Assembly: GCA_947492475.1 (NCBI GenBank) | Contig: CANLNM010000008.1 | Span: 62,001-126,000, forward strand | DNA length: 64,000 bases | Source of the DNA: an uncultured Paracoccaceae bacterium | Lineage (GTDB): Bacteria; Pseudomonadota; Alphaproteobacteria; Rhodobacterales; Rhodobacteraceae | Direction: 5' to 3' | Shown: positions 17,172 through 25,440 of the stretch, one piece after another | Layout of the letters: the number at the start of each line of letters is the position of its first letter | How positions within the stretch are numbered: position 1 is the stretch's first letter | The notes under the pieces: generated by a model | What the model was told of the DNA's origin: nothing | Database searches by the model: none | The model's input: the letters and a program-made list of their open reading frames with translations, nothing else | Program-made: the position numbers and the translations under genes

Positions 17172-17210
17172 TCACCAACATTTATGCGATGGCTTTGGAT
17201 TATCACCAAC
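17172..17210. promoter_or_regulatory. TCACCAAC direct repeats between lrp-like and dehydrogenase genes
   Basis: TCACCAAC occurs at 17172-17179 and again at 17203-17210. The 31-base spacing is about three helical turns, placing both on the same DNA face, as expected for the wrapped octamers of Lrp-type regulators. Binding is inferred. Confidence 0.35.
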
Positions 17211-17287
17211 TTTGGGTATTTTTTCAACAAAAAACGCCGATAAATGATCCTGACCCTCGATTAAACTCGTTTTAACGGAGGTCCCAG

Positions 17288-18337
17288 ATGAACATTACAA
17301 AGCTCAATATTCAAAGTCATGAACAGGTCTATCAGGTCGTTGAGGAACAGGTTGGCTTGACGGGGCTGATTGCCCTGCATTCAACCCAGCTTGGCCCGGC
17401 GGCGGGTGGATTGCGGATGCGCCCCTATGCGGCCCTGGACGATGCATTGACCGATGTGCTGCGACTGTCCGAAGGCATGACCTATAAAAATGCCGCGGCG
17501 GGCCTGCCACTGGGCGGCGGCAAAGCTGTCATCATCGGCGATCCCCATACCCAAAAAACGCCGGAATTGTTGCAATCCTTTGGGGCCGCGATTGACACGT
17601 TGCAGGGCCAATATTGGACCGCCGAAGATATGGGAATGTCGCCGGCCGATATGGCGGTTTTGGCCACCAAAACCAAATTTGTGGCGGGGTTGGCGGATGG
17701 TGATTTCGCCAGCGGCGATCCATCCCCCATCACTGCCGCGGGTATTTTCAACGCGGTTAAAACCACACGCCGTCACAAAATGGGCAGCGCAGATTTGACC
17801 GATGTTCATGTTGCGGTTCAGGGGTTGGGCAATGTCGGGTTTCACCTGTGTCGATTGCTGCATAACGCGGGCGCAAAACTAAGCGTGACCGACGTCAACG
17901 CCCCCACAATTCAGCACGCGGTTGATGAATTCGGGGCGGTCGCCGTGGGTTTGGATGACATTTATTCTGTGGCCGCTGATGTGTTTGCGCCCTGCGCGAT
18001 TGGTGGCATTCTGACGGCAGACATTGTCGAAAAGCTGCGTGTAACGGTGGTTGCGGGCGGTGCAAACAACCAGCTGGCCACCGATGAACAGGCAGATCAG
18101 CTGCATGCGCGTGGGATTCTCTATGCGCCTGATTTTGTTGCAAATGGTGGCGGGATCATCAACGTGGCAACCGAAATTCTGCAAATTTCTGATCAGGCGC
18201 CGTGGGTTGCGCAGCGGCTTGAAACCTTGGATGCGACGATGGACGGAATCCTGTCCAACGCCGCCCAAGCAGATGTCAGCCCGCACCGCGTTGCCCTGCA
18301 AACCGTAATGCAAAGCTTGGACGCAAAGGCGGCCTAA
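17288..18337 (+). CDS. Leucine/phenylalanine/valine dehydrogenase
   Basis: A 349-residue NAD-dependent amino acid dehydrogenase of the Glu/Leu/Phe/Val family, which deaminates branched-chain or aromatic amino acids to the 2-oxo acids. The substrate region reads LGPAAGGLRMRPY and MTYKNAAAGLPLGGGKAV, with the catalytic-site lysines in TYKN and GGGK. The Rossmann motif VAVQGLGNVGFHLC follows at about residue 178. The 349-residue length favours Leu/Phe/Val over glutamate dehydrogenase; exact substrate is not readable. GGAGG-type ribosome binding site (ACGGAGGTCCC) before ATG. Its stop overlaps the stop of the convergent phosphatase-fold gene by 4 bases. Confidence 0.88.
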   Translation: MNITKLNIQSHEQVYQVVEEQVGLTGLIALHSTQLGPAAGGLRMRPYAALDDALTDVLRLSEGMTYKNAAAGLPLGGGKAVIIGDPHTQKTPELLQSFGAAIDTLQGQYWTAEDMGMSPADMAVLATKTKFVAGLADGDFASGDPSPITAAGIFNAVKTTRRHKMGSADLTDVHVAVQGLGNVGFHLCRLLHNAGAKLSVTDVNAPTIQHAVDEFGAVAVGLDDIYSVAADVFAPCAIGGILTADIVEKLRVTVVAGGANNQLATDEQADQLHARGILYAPDFVANGGGIINVATEILQISDQAPWVAQRLETLDATMDGILSNAAQADVSPHRVALQTVMQSLDAKAA

Positions 18338-19344
18338 TCCGCGACGTTATAATATGCGCAGATCAGCTCGTGATCCGATAACGGTGTGCCATCGGGTTCG
18401 AGCGCTGGGATGATCGATGTGGGGGTCATTGTGCCGCCCCGGATGGCAAACCAATCGAGCTTCATTGCGCGATCTGGATGCAATGTCAGCAGGCTTTTGC
18501 GGGTGGTCATCCCGTCCGCATTGGCCTGCCAGTCATAGCCATGGCGCTGTGCCGCGGCAAACAGGGTTTCCTGGGTCCAGTCCGCATTTGGCAGGTGGTT
18601 TCCAGTGTTCAGATCCCCCCCGATCACCACCGGCAATCCCGGCGCAAAGGCGTCAATCGCCGCCATCAGCCTATCCATTTGGCTTTGGCGTCCTGCGGCG
18701 CCAGAATTGCTTTCGAAATGGGTGGAAACCACGCAGATTTTTCCGGCGTCGCAGGGCAAAATTGCCGCCACTGCCATGCGTCCGCCAATGCGCGGTTGAT
18801 CCAGGTCCGCACCGGTATCTGAGCAAAACCAATGACCGTGATCGTCAAGTCGGATTAACGCCACCGCGTCGGGGGTCACGCGGGATAATATCCCGTTTCC
18901 GTGAAATCCCAGCGCGTTGAAATCGTCAGCACAATAAGGGCGTTCGGTCGGTCCGCCCAAACCCATTTCGAAAAACTCAACGCCGTAGGTGTATTGCATG
19001 CCCAATGCGTCGGCGACCTCGGCGATTGTGTTGCGTTGACCGGTGCGGGCCATGCCGTTGTCCATTTCTGACAACAAGACAACATCTGGGTTTTGAGCGC
19101 GCAACAGGTCCGCGGTTCCCAATGGGTTGAGGCACCTTTCAACATTCCATGCGGCGATGTTCAGGCTGTTTTGCAATACCGCTTTGTCGGCACGCCCACC
19201 GGTTTCCAGACAGTTCAACGCCTCGACACGAATGAACAGGGATCGGTGAATTTCGGCTGTGCGGTCGGCGGCCAGAATGTCGGCCTTTTGTGTCGCAGTG
19301 ACGGGGGGTAATTGGGGGCAGGTGGCCGTTTCGTAAAGCTTCAT
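18334..19344 (-). CDS. Endonuclease/exonuclease/phosphatase-family hydrolase in the ugp operon
   Basis: A 336-residue protein of the EEP fold, which includes nucleases and sugar- or lipid-phosphate phosphatases. Visible active-site blocks are NIAAWNVER, VVLLSEMDNG (metal-binding Glu), VVSTHFES, VIGGDLNTG and the C-terminal LSDHEL. No signal peptide is evident, so it should be cytoplasmic. It overlaps ugpC by 4 bases and is the last gene of ugpB-A-E-C. In many bacteria this position is held by the glycerophosphodiesterase UgpQ, so it may hydrolyse an imported phosphodiester; that is inference. The substrate is unknown. Confidence 0.8.
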   Translation of the reverse strand: MKLYETATCPQLPPVTATQKADILAADRTAEIHRSLFIRVEALNCLETGGRADKAVLQNSLNIAAWNVERCLNPLGTADLLRAQNPDVVLLSEMDNGMARTGQRNTIAEVADALGMQYTYGVEFFEMGLGGPTERPYCADDFNALGFHGNGILSRVTPDAVALIRLDDHGHWFCSDTGADLDQPRIGGRMAVAAILPCDAGKICVVSTHFESNSGAAGRQSQMDRLMAAIDAFAPGLPVVIGGDLNTGNHLPNADWTQETLFAAAQRHGYDWQANADGMTTRKSLLTLHPDRAMKLDWFAIRGGTMTPTSIIPALEPDGTPLSDHELICAYYNVAD

Positions 19345-20402
19345 GCTGTCACCCGTTGACCTGTTTCTGCATCAAAGAAATGCAAATCGCGTTCTGACAA
19401 TTGAACAAAGAGTTCACCCGAGGGCAGGGCCGCATCATGGGGCATCAACACGGTGAAATTCGCACCGGCCATCTGGCCATGGATCAGACGCATTGCGCCC
19501 AATTCTTCGACGTAGTCCAAGGTAAAGGGCACGCAAAGCGGATTGGTTTCGTTGGTCAATTGGACCGTTTCCGCACGCACGCCCAGCGTGAATTTTCCAG
19601 ATAAGTCAGGGCGTTGTAGCCCGGTTATGGGGGTGTCCTGCAATGTGACGTGGCCGTTGGTGACAGCGCAATCCAGCAGGTTCATGGGGGGGGCACCCAT
19701 AAAGTTGGCAACAAAGGTGGTGGCCGGGGAATGATAGATTTCCTGGGGCGTGCCGATCTGTTCGATGCGGCCTTTGGACAGAACCACAATCCGGTCGGCC
19801 ATGGTCATCGCCTCGACTTGGTCATGGGTGACATACACGGATGTGGTGCCCAATTCGCGCTGCAGGCGGCGGATTTCGATCCGCATCTGGTTGCGCAATT
19901 TGGCGTCCAAATTCGACAGGGGTTCATCAAACAGGAACAGGGCAGGCGAACGCACGATGGCGCGCCCCATGGCGACGCGCTGACGCTGGCCACCGGACAA
20001 TTGCGACGGCTTGCGATCCAGAAATTCGTCCAAGTTCAACAGATCAGCGGCCTTGCGCACGGCCGCGTCGATGTCAGATTTGGATGTGCCACGATTGCGC
20101 AGGCCATAGGCCATGTTTTTATAGACGCTCATATGCGGATAAAGCGCGTAATTCTGGAACACCATCGCGATGTTGCGGTCCGCCGGATCGACGCCGTTCA
20201 TTTCGCGATCTGCGATGCGCAATGTGCCTTCGGTGATGTCTTCTAGGCCGGCGATCATGCGCAGCAACGTGGATTTGCCACAGCCGGACGGGCCGACCAG
20301 CACGACAAATTCGCCATCGGCGATGTCAAAACTGGACGGGGTCAGGGCTTCGGCGCCATTGGGATAGATTTTGCGGATTTCGGATAAGGATACGTTGGCC
20401 AT
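19341..20402 (-). CDS. ugpC: sn-Glycerol-3-phosphate ABC transporter ATPase
   Basis: A 353-residue ATPase of the MalK/UgpC class. Walker A GPSGCGKST, signature LSGGQRQRVAMGRA, Walker B FLFDEPLSNLD and H-loop VYVTHDQVEAM are all intact. A C-terminal TOBE domain follows. ATG at 20402, 8 bases after the ugpE stop and with GAGG upstream, gives MANVSLSEIRKIYPNG; the long upstream open extension in the permease gene is not used. Confidence 0.92.
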   Translation of the reverse strand: MANVSLSEIRKIYPNGAEALTPSSFDIADGEFVVLVGPSGCGKSTLLRMIAGLEDITEGTLRIADREMNGVDPADRNIAMVFQNYALYPHMSVYKNMAYGLRNRGTSKSDIDAAVRKAADLLNLDEFLDRKPSQLSGGQRQRVAMGRAIVRSPALFLFDEPLSNLDAKLRNQMRIEIRRLQRELGTTSVYVTHDQVEAMTMADRIVVLSKGRIEQIGTPQEIYHSPATTFVANFMGAPPMNLLDCAVTNGHVTLQDTPITGLQRPDLSGKFTLGVRAETVQLTNETNPLCVPFTLDYVEELGAMRLIHGQMAGANFTVLMPHDAALPSGELFVQLSERDLHFFDAETGQRVTA

Positions 20403-20410
20403 CAGAGCCT

Positions 20411-21271
20411 CTATTTGTCGGAATCGACCAGGCCCTTTACGAACCAGGACTGGAAAAAGATGACGATCAACACCGGGGGCAGCATTGCCAAAATGGCCAG
20501 GGCCATGGCGACGCCAAATTCCGGGATGGTGTTGCCATCTGTGAATGAGAACATGATTTGTTTGATCCCACGGACCAGCGTGAACAGGCCTTCTTCGGTG
20601 GTGATCAGGGTCGGCCAAAGGTATTGGTTCCAGCCGTAAACAAACATGATGATGAAAATCGCCGCAATCATGGTGCGCGACAGCGGCACGATGATGTCAA
20701 TGAAAAATTTCACCGGACCTGCGCCATCAATCCGGGCCGCTTCGACCAGCTCTTCTGGGATAGAACGGAAAAACTGACGAAAGAAAAACGTGCCGGTGGC
20801 CGAGGCGATCAAAGGGATGATCAGGCCGGTATAGGTGTTCACCAGACCCATTTGTTGGGTGATTTCATAGGATGGCAGGATGCGTACCTCTAGCGGTAGC
20901 AGCAGCGTGGTAAAGATCACCCAAAATGCAGGCACGGCAAAGCGGAACCGAAAATAGACGATGGCATAGGCGGCCATCATTGAAATCACGATTTTACCCA
21001 GCGCAAAGCCGATGCCCAAAATGAACGAATTTTTCAGCATCACCCAGCCATTGATCGTGCCGGTAAAGCCAGAGGTTTCGTTCAGGGCGTTGTTCCAGTT
21101 TTGCACGAATTTGTCGCCCCAGCCAAATTGCAGGCCGGTTTTGGCGATCTCAACGTCGTCATAGCTTGAGGTCAGAAAAACCAGCAGCACCGGTCCGACC
21201 ATGAATATTGCGCCCAAAATCAGGATCGTGTGATCCATGGCGACGCTCCATTTGAAAGGTTTGCGTGTCAT
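20411..21271 (-). CDS. ugpE: sn-Glycerol-3-phosphate ABC transporter permease
   Basis: A 286-residue MalG-class permease with about six membrane segments. The EAA loop reads EELVEAARIDGAGPVKFFIDIIVPLS, near residue 190. It lies 10 bases after ugpA and 8 before ugpC, within one operon. UgpE identity follows from the UgpB-like binding protein at the operon head. Confidence 0.9.
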   Translation of the reverse strand: MTRKPFKWSVAMDHTILILGAIFMVGPVLLVFLTSSYDDVEIAKTGLQFGWGDKFVQNWNNALNETSGFTGTINGWVMLKNSFILGIGFALGKIVISMMAAYAIVYFRFRFAVPAFWVIFTTLLLPLEVRILPSYEITQQMGLVNTYTGLIIPLIASATGTFFFRQFFRSIPEELVEAARIDGAGPVKFFIDIIVPLSRTMIAAIFIIMFVYGWNQYLWPTLITTEEGLFTLVRGIKQIMFSFTDGNTIPEFGVAMALAILAMLPPVLIVIFFQSWFVKGLVDSDK

Positions 21272-21281
21272 TTGGACGCCC

Positions 21282-22163
21282 TTATGTATAGTGAATTCGC
21301 CGGTCGATCAGGCGGAATTGGAAAATGGTCAGCGCCAGAACCAGCACCATCAGGATCACGGATTGCGCCGAAGAACCGCCCAGATCGCTGCCACGGAACC
21401 CGTCCACATATACCTTATAAACAAGGGTCATGGGGTTGTTTCCGGGTTCACCACGCACGATCGTGTCGACGATGCCAAATGTGTCAAACAGTGCGTAGGT
21501 GATGTTGGTGATCAGCAGGAAAAAACCGGTTGGGGCCAGCAGCGGAAAGGTCACGGTCCAGAACCGGCTGGCGCTGGAACGGTTGTCGATCATCGCGGCT
21601 TCTTGGACGGCTCTGGGCACGCTTTGCAGCCCTGACAGGAAAAAGATGAAATTCACCGGCACCTGTTTCCAAACGGCGGTTAGGATCATCGCAAAGGCCG
21701 TGTCGTTGAAATTCACACCAACCACGTAATCATAGCCAAAAAACGCAGCTAAATCCGTGAATTGGCCAAATCGCTGATGGGTGAACATCACGCCCAGAAA
21801 TCCCGCAACAGGGGGGGCGATGGCATAGACCCACATCAACAGCGTTTTATAGGTGCTGGCGCCGCGAATGACTTTGTCGGCTTTGGCGGCCAGCAACAGG
21901 GCCAGACCCAGCGACAGGAACGTGACAAGCACCGTAAAGACCAAAGTGAACCGCGCCACGCGCATATATTCAGAGGATGAAAACAGCTGCCAATAGTTTT
22001 CCCAACCCACAAAGGTTGAGCCGAACCCAAACGGGTCCTCTAGGTAAAACGACGTTCTAATCGCCTCAAGTGCGGGCCAGTAGAAAAAGACGACGATGAT
22101 AGAAAGTTGAGGCAGCAGCAGAAGGAACGGCATCCAAGGGCTGGCAAATCCGGCGCGCTTCAT
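21282..22163 (-). CDS. ugpA: sn-Glycerol-3-phosphate ABC transporter permease
   Basis: A 293-residue MalF-class permease with an N-terminal segment WMPFLLLLPQLSIIVVFFYWPALEAIRTSF typical of UgpA. The EAA-type loop (PRAVQEAAMIDNRSSASRFWTVTFPLLAP) is near residue 200. Its ribosome binding site (TAGGAG) lies immediately downstream of the attenuator-like hairpin that separates it from ugpB. Confidence 0.9.
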   Translation of the reverse strand: MKRAGFASPWMPFLLLLPQLSIIVVFFYWPALEAIRTSFYLEDPFGFGSTFVGWENYWQLFSSSEYMRVARFTLVFTVLVTFLSLGLALLLAAKADKVIRGASTYKTLLMWVYAIAPPVAGFLGVMFTHQRFGQFTDLAAFFGYDYVVGVNFNDTAFAMILTAVWKQVPVNFIFFLSGLQSVPRAVQEAAMIDNRSSASRFWTVTFPLLAPTGFFLLITNITYALFDTFGIVDTIVRGEPGNNPMTLVYKVYVDGFRGSDLGGSSAQSVILMVLVLALTIFQFRLIDRRIHYT

Positions 22164-22174
22164 TTTGGTCTCCT

Positions 22175-22211
22175 AAAATAAAAACTGGCGACCGTTTGGG
22201 CGGCCGCCAGT
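22175..22211 (-). terminator. Attenuator-like terminator between ugpB and ugpA
   Basis: ACTGGCG (22184-22190) pairs with CGCCAGT (22205-22211), extended by CCG/CGG inside. On the minus strand the stem is followed directly by TTTTTATTTT, which then runs into the ugpA ribosome binding site. This would terminate part of the transcripts after ugpB and so favour binding-protein synthesis over the membrane subunits. Confidence 0.65.
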
Positions 22212-22228
22212 TCCGGATGTTTCAGATC

Positions 22229-23527
22229 TTAGTTTTGTGTCTGAGCGAAACGGGCCAACAGGGCGTTAGCTTCGGTTTCGATGTTGGCGAATGCATCCTC
22301 AACCGAGGTTTCACCGGTCATGATGCGGCCGTATTCACGGTTCATCACGTCGCGGATTTGCACGTAGAACCCCATGCGATATCCGCGGGTCCATTCGCCT
22401 GCTTCCAAAGAAAGCTGCTGAATGCCCACTTCGGCAGCGGGGAAACGGTCATAGTGGCCGTCTGCCTTAGCTGTGTCATAGGCGGCGTTGGTGATTGGCA
22501 CGTAACCTGTGGACTGGTGCCACTGATACTGAACATCCTCGGATGTCAGAAAGCTAAAGAAAGCAGCGGTTGCGGCGTTTTCTTCGGCTGATTTACCGGA
22601 CATCGCAAACAGAGCCGCGCCACCGATAAATGTTTGGGTTGGTTGCGTTGTCACACCTTCCCAATAGGGCAGAAGCGTCGCTGAGAATGGGAAGTCGACC
22701 TTTTGTACCAGGCCACCAAAAGACCCAGAAGAGCCAAGCCACATAGCAACTTCACCGTTTTCAAATGGTGTCGCATTGTCGCCCCAGCCGGTGCCGTAAT
22801 AGCCTGCCAGACCCGTGTCGACCCAGCCTTTGAACGCTGTGAAATGGTCGCGGATTTCTGGCTGGTTGATCAGGATTTGTGCGTCTGCACCATCATAACC
22901 GTTATTGTTGGTCGCAAATTGCAGGTTGTGACGCGAAAAGAAGTTTTCGGTGAAAATCCAAGGCATGTGCGACTGAGACAAGGGGGTATATCCCGCGTCT
23001 TTCAGGGCTGGCGCCGTGACAGTTTGGAATTCTTCCCATGTGACGGGCGCTGTGACGCCGGCTGCATCCAGCGCGTCCTGGTTGTAGTACAGGATCGGCG
23101 TGGACGAGTTGAACGGCATGCCGATCATTTTGCCATCAGCGTCTGCGTAGAAATAACGCACGCCGGCAATGTAGTCATTGATGTCAAAGTCATAGCCGTT
23201 GTCAGACAGCAGGTCCTGAACCGGGACAGTTGCGCCTTGGGCTGCGATCACAGTGGCCGCGCCTGCATCAAAAACCTGCATGATGTTTGGCTGTTCACCG
23301 GCGCGGAACGCCGCGATGCCAGCTGTCAGGGTTTCTTCGTATGTGCCTTTGAACACAGGAACGATCGAATATTCGTCTTGTGATGCGTTAAAATCGGCAG
23401 CGATCTGGTTTACGGTTTCACCCAGCTGGCCGGACATTGCGTGCCACCAAGTGATTTCAGTTTCCGCAAATGCAGCGCCAGCCACAAAAGACAGGGCAGC
23501 GCCAAGGGCGAAGGTACGAGCAGTCAT
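22229..23527 (-). CDS. ugpB: sn-Glycerol-3-phosphate substrate-binding protein
   Basis: A 432-residue periplasmic binding protein. The signal peptide MTARTFALGAALSFVAGAAFA ends near residue 21. The mature start TEITWWHAMSGQLGETVNQIAADFN and the GMPFNSSTPILYYNQDAL and MWLGSSGSFGGL segments are characteristic of UgpB. It captures glycerol-3-phosphate or related glycerophosphodiesters for UgpAEC. First gene of the leftward operon; no Pho-type regulatory site was identified by eye in the 219 bases upstream. Confidence 0.91.
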   Translation of the reverse strand: MTARTFALGAALSFVAGAAFAETEITWWHAMSGQLGETVNQIAADFNASQDEYSIVPVFKGTYEETLTAGIAAFRAGEQPNIMQVFDAGAATVIAAQGATVPVQDLLSDNGYDFDINDYIAGVRYFYADADGKMIGMPFNSSTPILYYNQDALDAAGVTAPVTWEEFQTVTAPALKDAGYTPLSQSHMPWIFTENFFSRHNLQFATNNNGYDGADAQILINQPEIRDHFTAFKGWVDTGLAGYYGTGWGDNATPFENGEVAMWLGSSGSFGGLVQKVDFPFSATLLPYWEGVTTQPTQTFIGGAALFAMSGKSAEENAATAAFFSFLTSEDVQYQWHQSTGYVPITNAAYDTAKADGHYDRFPAAEVGIQQLSLEAGEWTRGYRMGFYVQIRDVMNREYGRIMTGETSVEDAFANIETEANALLARFAQTQN

Positions 23528-23693
23528 GCTATGTTTCCTTGTTGATTTGTCACAGGCCCTGCTTGAAGCAGCGCCAATGGCAGCCGATTAATGAAGGAAG
23601 ACGACACATTTGCTACATGCGCTTGAAGTGTTTGTAACCGCGGTGAAACGGAATTGTGACGGGTGGTCGGTAAGTGGTTGTGAAATAACAAAA

Positions 23694-23721
23694 AACGGCC
23701 ACGCATTTCTGCGCAGCCGTT
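23694..23721 (-). terminator. Intrinsic terminator after rsgA
   Basis: AACGGC (23694-23699) pairs with GCCGTT (23716-23721), with three further inner pairs. On the minus strand the stem is followed by a T-rich run (TTTTTTG). It lies 25 bases after the rsgA stop. Confidence 0.65.
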
Positions 23722-23746
23722 CTGTTCTGCCGTTAAGGAAGGTTAA

Positions 23747-24772
23747 TCAGTTCCCGCGTTTCTGGCGCCCTTTGGCACGTCCCTGATCGTATTTTTTCTC
23801 AGTTTGACGGGCGCGGGCGTGTTTTTGGGCGATTGTTGCGCTGTTATGGCGGTCTTCTGCTTCTAGCTTTTGCCACCGTTCTAATCGATCCGGGTCCAAG
23901 TCCCCGGATGCGATGGCCGCGCGAATGGCACAGCCCGGTTCGCTTTCATGAGCGCAATCGTTGAATTTGCATTCGGTGGCCAGTTCGGCCAGATCGGAAA
24001 ACACCTGATCGATGCCCTCCGACGCGTCCGTCAGACGCAATTCGCGCATGCCGGGCGTGTCAATCAGCCACCCCCCGGTTTGGGTTTTACGCAAAAACCG
24101 CGCGGTGGTGGTGTGGCGGCCTTTGGCGTCATCCTGTCGAATGTCCGCCGTGGCATGAACCACCCCGGTCAGGCGGTTTTGCAACGTGGTTTTTCCCACA
24201 CCGGATGACCCAACCAAAGCCAGCGTTTTGCCGTTTGAACACCACGGCGCCAATAGTTCGGCATCCTCAACGTCTTTGGCATTCAGCGCGATGGCGGTGA
24301 TCAGCGGTGACAGGCGTTCGGCCTGACGCACAAAGGAAGTTGGATCGTCGCATTGATCGGCCTTGGTCAGGATAATCAACGGCAAACAGCCGCCGGTTTC
24401 GGCCAGCGCTAAATACCGTTCCAGCCGGGCGATGTTGAAATCCGCATTGCAGCTGGTGACGATCCCCAATGTGTCGACATTGGCGGCGATCAATTGCGTA
24501 TAGGCCACTTCTCCGGCGGCCCGGCGTGACAATTCGGTCAGCCGGTCCAATCTGCGTGTCGCAGTGCCCGCATCGGCCAAAACCCAATCGCCAACGGCGT
24601 AGTTTCCGGCTGATTCTGGCATGGATAGTTTGAGGGTCCGGCGCGGGGTGATGGCCTCGATGATGGATCTATGCACGGCGGATACGCGTGCAGGTTCACC
24701 AATGTCGTCATCCGTCAATTGGCGTGAAAAATGGGGCGACCATCCAAGGTCGTCTAAAGTCGTGTCAGTCAA
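23747..24772 (-). CDS. rsgA: Small-subunit-dependent ribosome biogenesis GTPase
   Basis: A circularly permuted GTPase (341 residues) that assists late 30S subunit maturation. Order is an OB-fold N-terminus, G4 ILTKAD, G1 GSSGVGKTT, G3 DTPGMRE and a C-terminal zinc knuckle CKFNDCAHESEPGC. A basic tail (RQTEKKYDQGRAKGRQKRGN) ends the protein. The start appears to be TTG at 24772; no ATG or GTG is available in frame upstream before a stop at 24827-24829, and no good ribosome binding site is visible, so the start is uncertain. Confidence 0.88.
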   Translation of the reverse strand: MTDTTLDDLGWSPHFSRQLTDDDIGEPARVSAVHRSIIEAITPRRTLKLSMPESAGNYAVGDWVLADAGTATRRLDRLTELSRRAAGEVAYTQLIAANVDTLGIVTSCNADFNIARLERYLALAETGGCLPLIILTKADQCDDPTSFVRQAERLSPLITAIALNAKDVEDAELLAPWCSNGKTLALVGSSGVGKTTLQNRLTGVVHATADIRQDDAKGRHTTTARFLRKTQTGGWLIDTPGMRELRLTDASEGIDQVFSDLAELATECKFNDCAHESEPGCAIRAAIASGDLDPDRLERWQKLEAEDRHNSATIAQKHARARQTEKKYDQGRAKGRQKRGN

Positions 24773-24803
24773 TGTTCTAAATCCCGATACACGTGGAAAA
24801 GTC

Positions 24804-24823
24804 CTGTTTTCGCAGGAAAACAG
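24804..24823 (-). other. Perfect hairpin between SRP RNA and rsgA
   Basis: CTGTTTTC (24804-24811) and GAAAACAG (24816-24823) form a perfect 8-base stem with a 4-base loop. On the minus strand it is followed by GACTTTTCC. It may be a weak terminator for the SRP RNA transcript or a structure in the rsgA leader. Confidence 0.4.
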
Positions 24824-24851
24824 CGTTCATCACGGTCGGGCGTCGGATGGC

Positions 24852-24890
24852 TCAGGCCAAACGCGCCCGGAAGGATACTACAATCTTCAT
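24852..24890 (-). CDS. Possible 12-residue leader ORF behind the SRP RNA
   Basis: Directly downstream of the SRP RNA, a perfect GAGGAGG (24897-24903) stands 6 bases before an ATG at 24890. The frame encodes MKIVVSFRARLA and stops at TGA (24852-24854). It is followed, in another frame, by rsgA. The ribosome binding site is among the best in the window, but a peptide this short cannot be confirmed from sequence. It may be a leader peptide or a relic. Confidence 0.3.
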   Translation of the reverse strand: MKIVVSFRARLA

Positions 24891-24915
24891 GTATGACCTC
24901 CTCGGGGCAAGTGTT

Positions 24916-25016
24916 AGGTGAGAGGCTGGACATCGACCCAAGCGGGGCTCGTTGTGGCTGCTTCCTTCCGGACCTGACCAGGTTGGCGAGGCGCTCGCCC
25001 GCGCCAACCTCTCACC
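24916..25016 (-). ncRNA. ffs: 4.5S signal recognition particle RNA
   Basis: The minus strand carries the invariant SRP Alu-less core CAGGTCAGGTCCGGAAGG followed by AAGCAGCC, which forms the Ffh-binding loop. Ends pair as GGTGAGAGG (near 25016) with CCTCTCACC (near 24917), giving the expected long hairpin of about 100 bases. The RNA binds Ffh and targets membrane proteins. A promoter of good fit lies just upstream. Exact ends are estimated from pairing. Confidence 0.93.
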
Positions 25017-25019
25017 GCT

Positions 25020-25048
25020 CATATAGGCCCCATCGTGCTGTGGCGCAA
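25020..25048 (-). promoter_or_regulatory. Promoter of the SRP RNA gene
   Basis: On the minus strand TTGCGC (25043-25048) and TATATG (25020-25025) are separated by exactly 17 bases. The predicted start of transcription, about 6-7 bases further, coincides with the 5' end of the SRP RNA helix. Confidence 0.6.
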
Positions 25049-25067
25049 GCCTAGTTGCAGATGATAT

Positions 25068-25400
25068 CTAACGGCCGCCGGGGCAAATCAGTTTGGTATA
25101 GACGCCATAACAGGTCATTTCGCGGCCAAATCCGGATGCATCAACCTGCAAAAACACATGGCGATCCTGATAGGTCACATCCATCGCAGATCGCGCCAAC
25201 CGGGCGCAGGCATTTGCATCCGATTTACAGGCAGCCAATAGCAGCAGCGCCGCGGGGTCAGACACTTGATCCAATTGACCGTCTTGAACCGCCTTTTGCA
25301 GCAACGTTCCGATTTGCGCCTCAAGGTTTTCCTCAGAAGGTTTGGTGAGATAGGCCGCGAGAAGGGCGAATATGATCAGTGACAACAATAAGCGAAACAT
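25068..25400 (-). CDS. Hypothetical exported or membrane-anchored protein
   Basis: A 110-residue protein starting MFRLLLSLIIFALLAAYLTKPSEENLEAQI, where one hydrophobic segment (residues 2-18) could be a signal peptide or anchor. Four later cysteines occur (CKSDANAC, then MTCYGVYTKLIC), compatible with disulfides outside the cytoplasm. The layout resembles DUF4359 proteins, but this is a weak resemblance. ATG at 25400 is chosen because the upstream 25 codons of open frame lack a conserved look and run into cpdB. It lies 40 bases beyond the cpdB stop on the same strand. Confidence 0.6.
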   Translation of the reverse strand: MFRLLLSLIIFALLAAYLTKPSEENLEAQIGTLLQKAVQDGQLDQVSDPAALLLLAACKSDANACARLARSAMDVTYQDRHVFLQVDASGFGREMTCYGVYTKLICPGGR

Positions 25401-25440
25401 GGCGGATCCGGTTTGGTTAAAAATCGCGCTATGCTTGGCA

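Noticed and set aside
20403-20618. N-terminal extension of ugpC by 72 codons
   Set aside because: It overlaps the end of ugpE in another frame. The conserved UgpC start with a ribosome binding site is at 20402.
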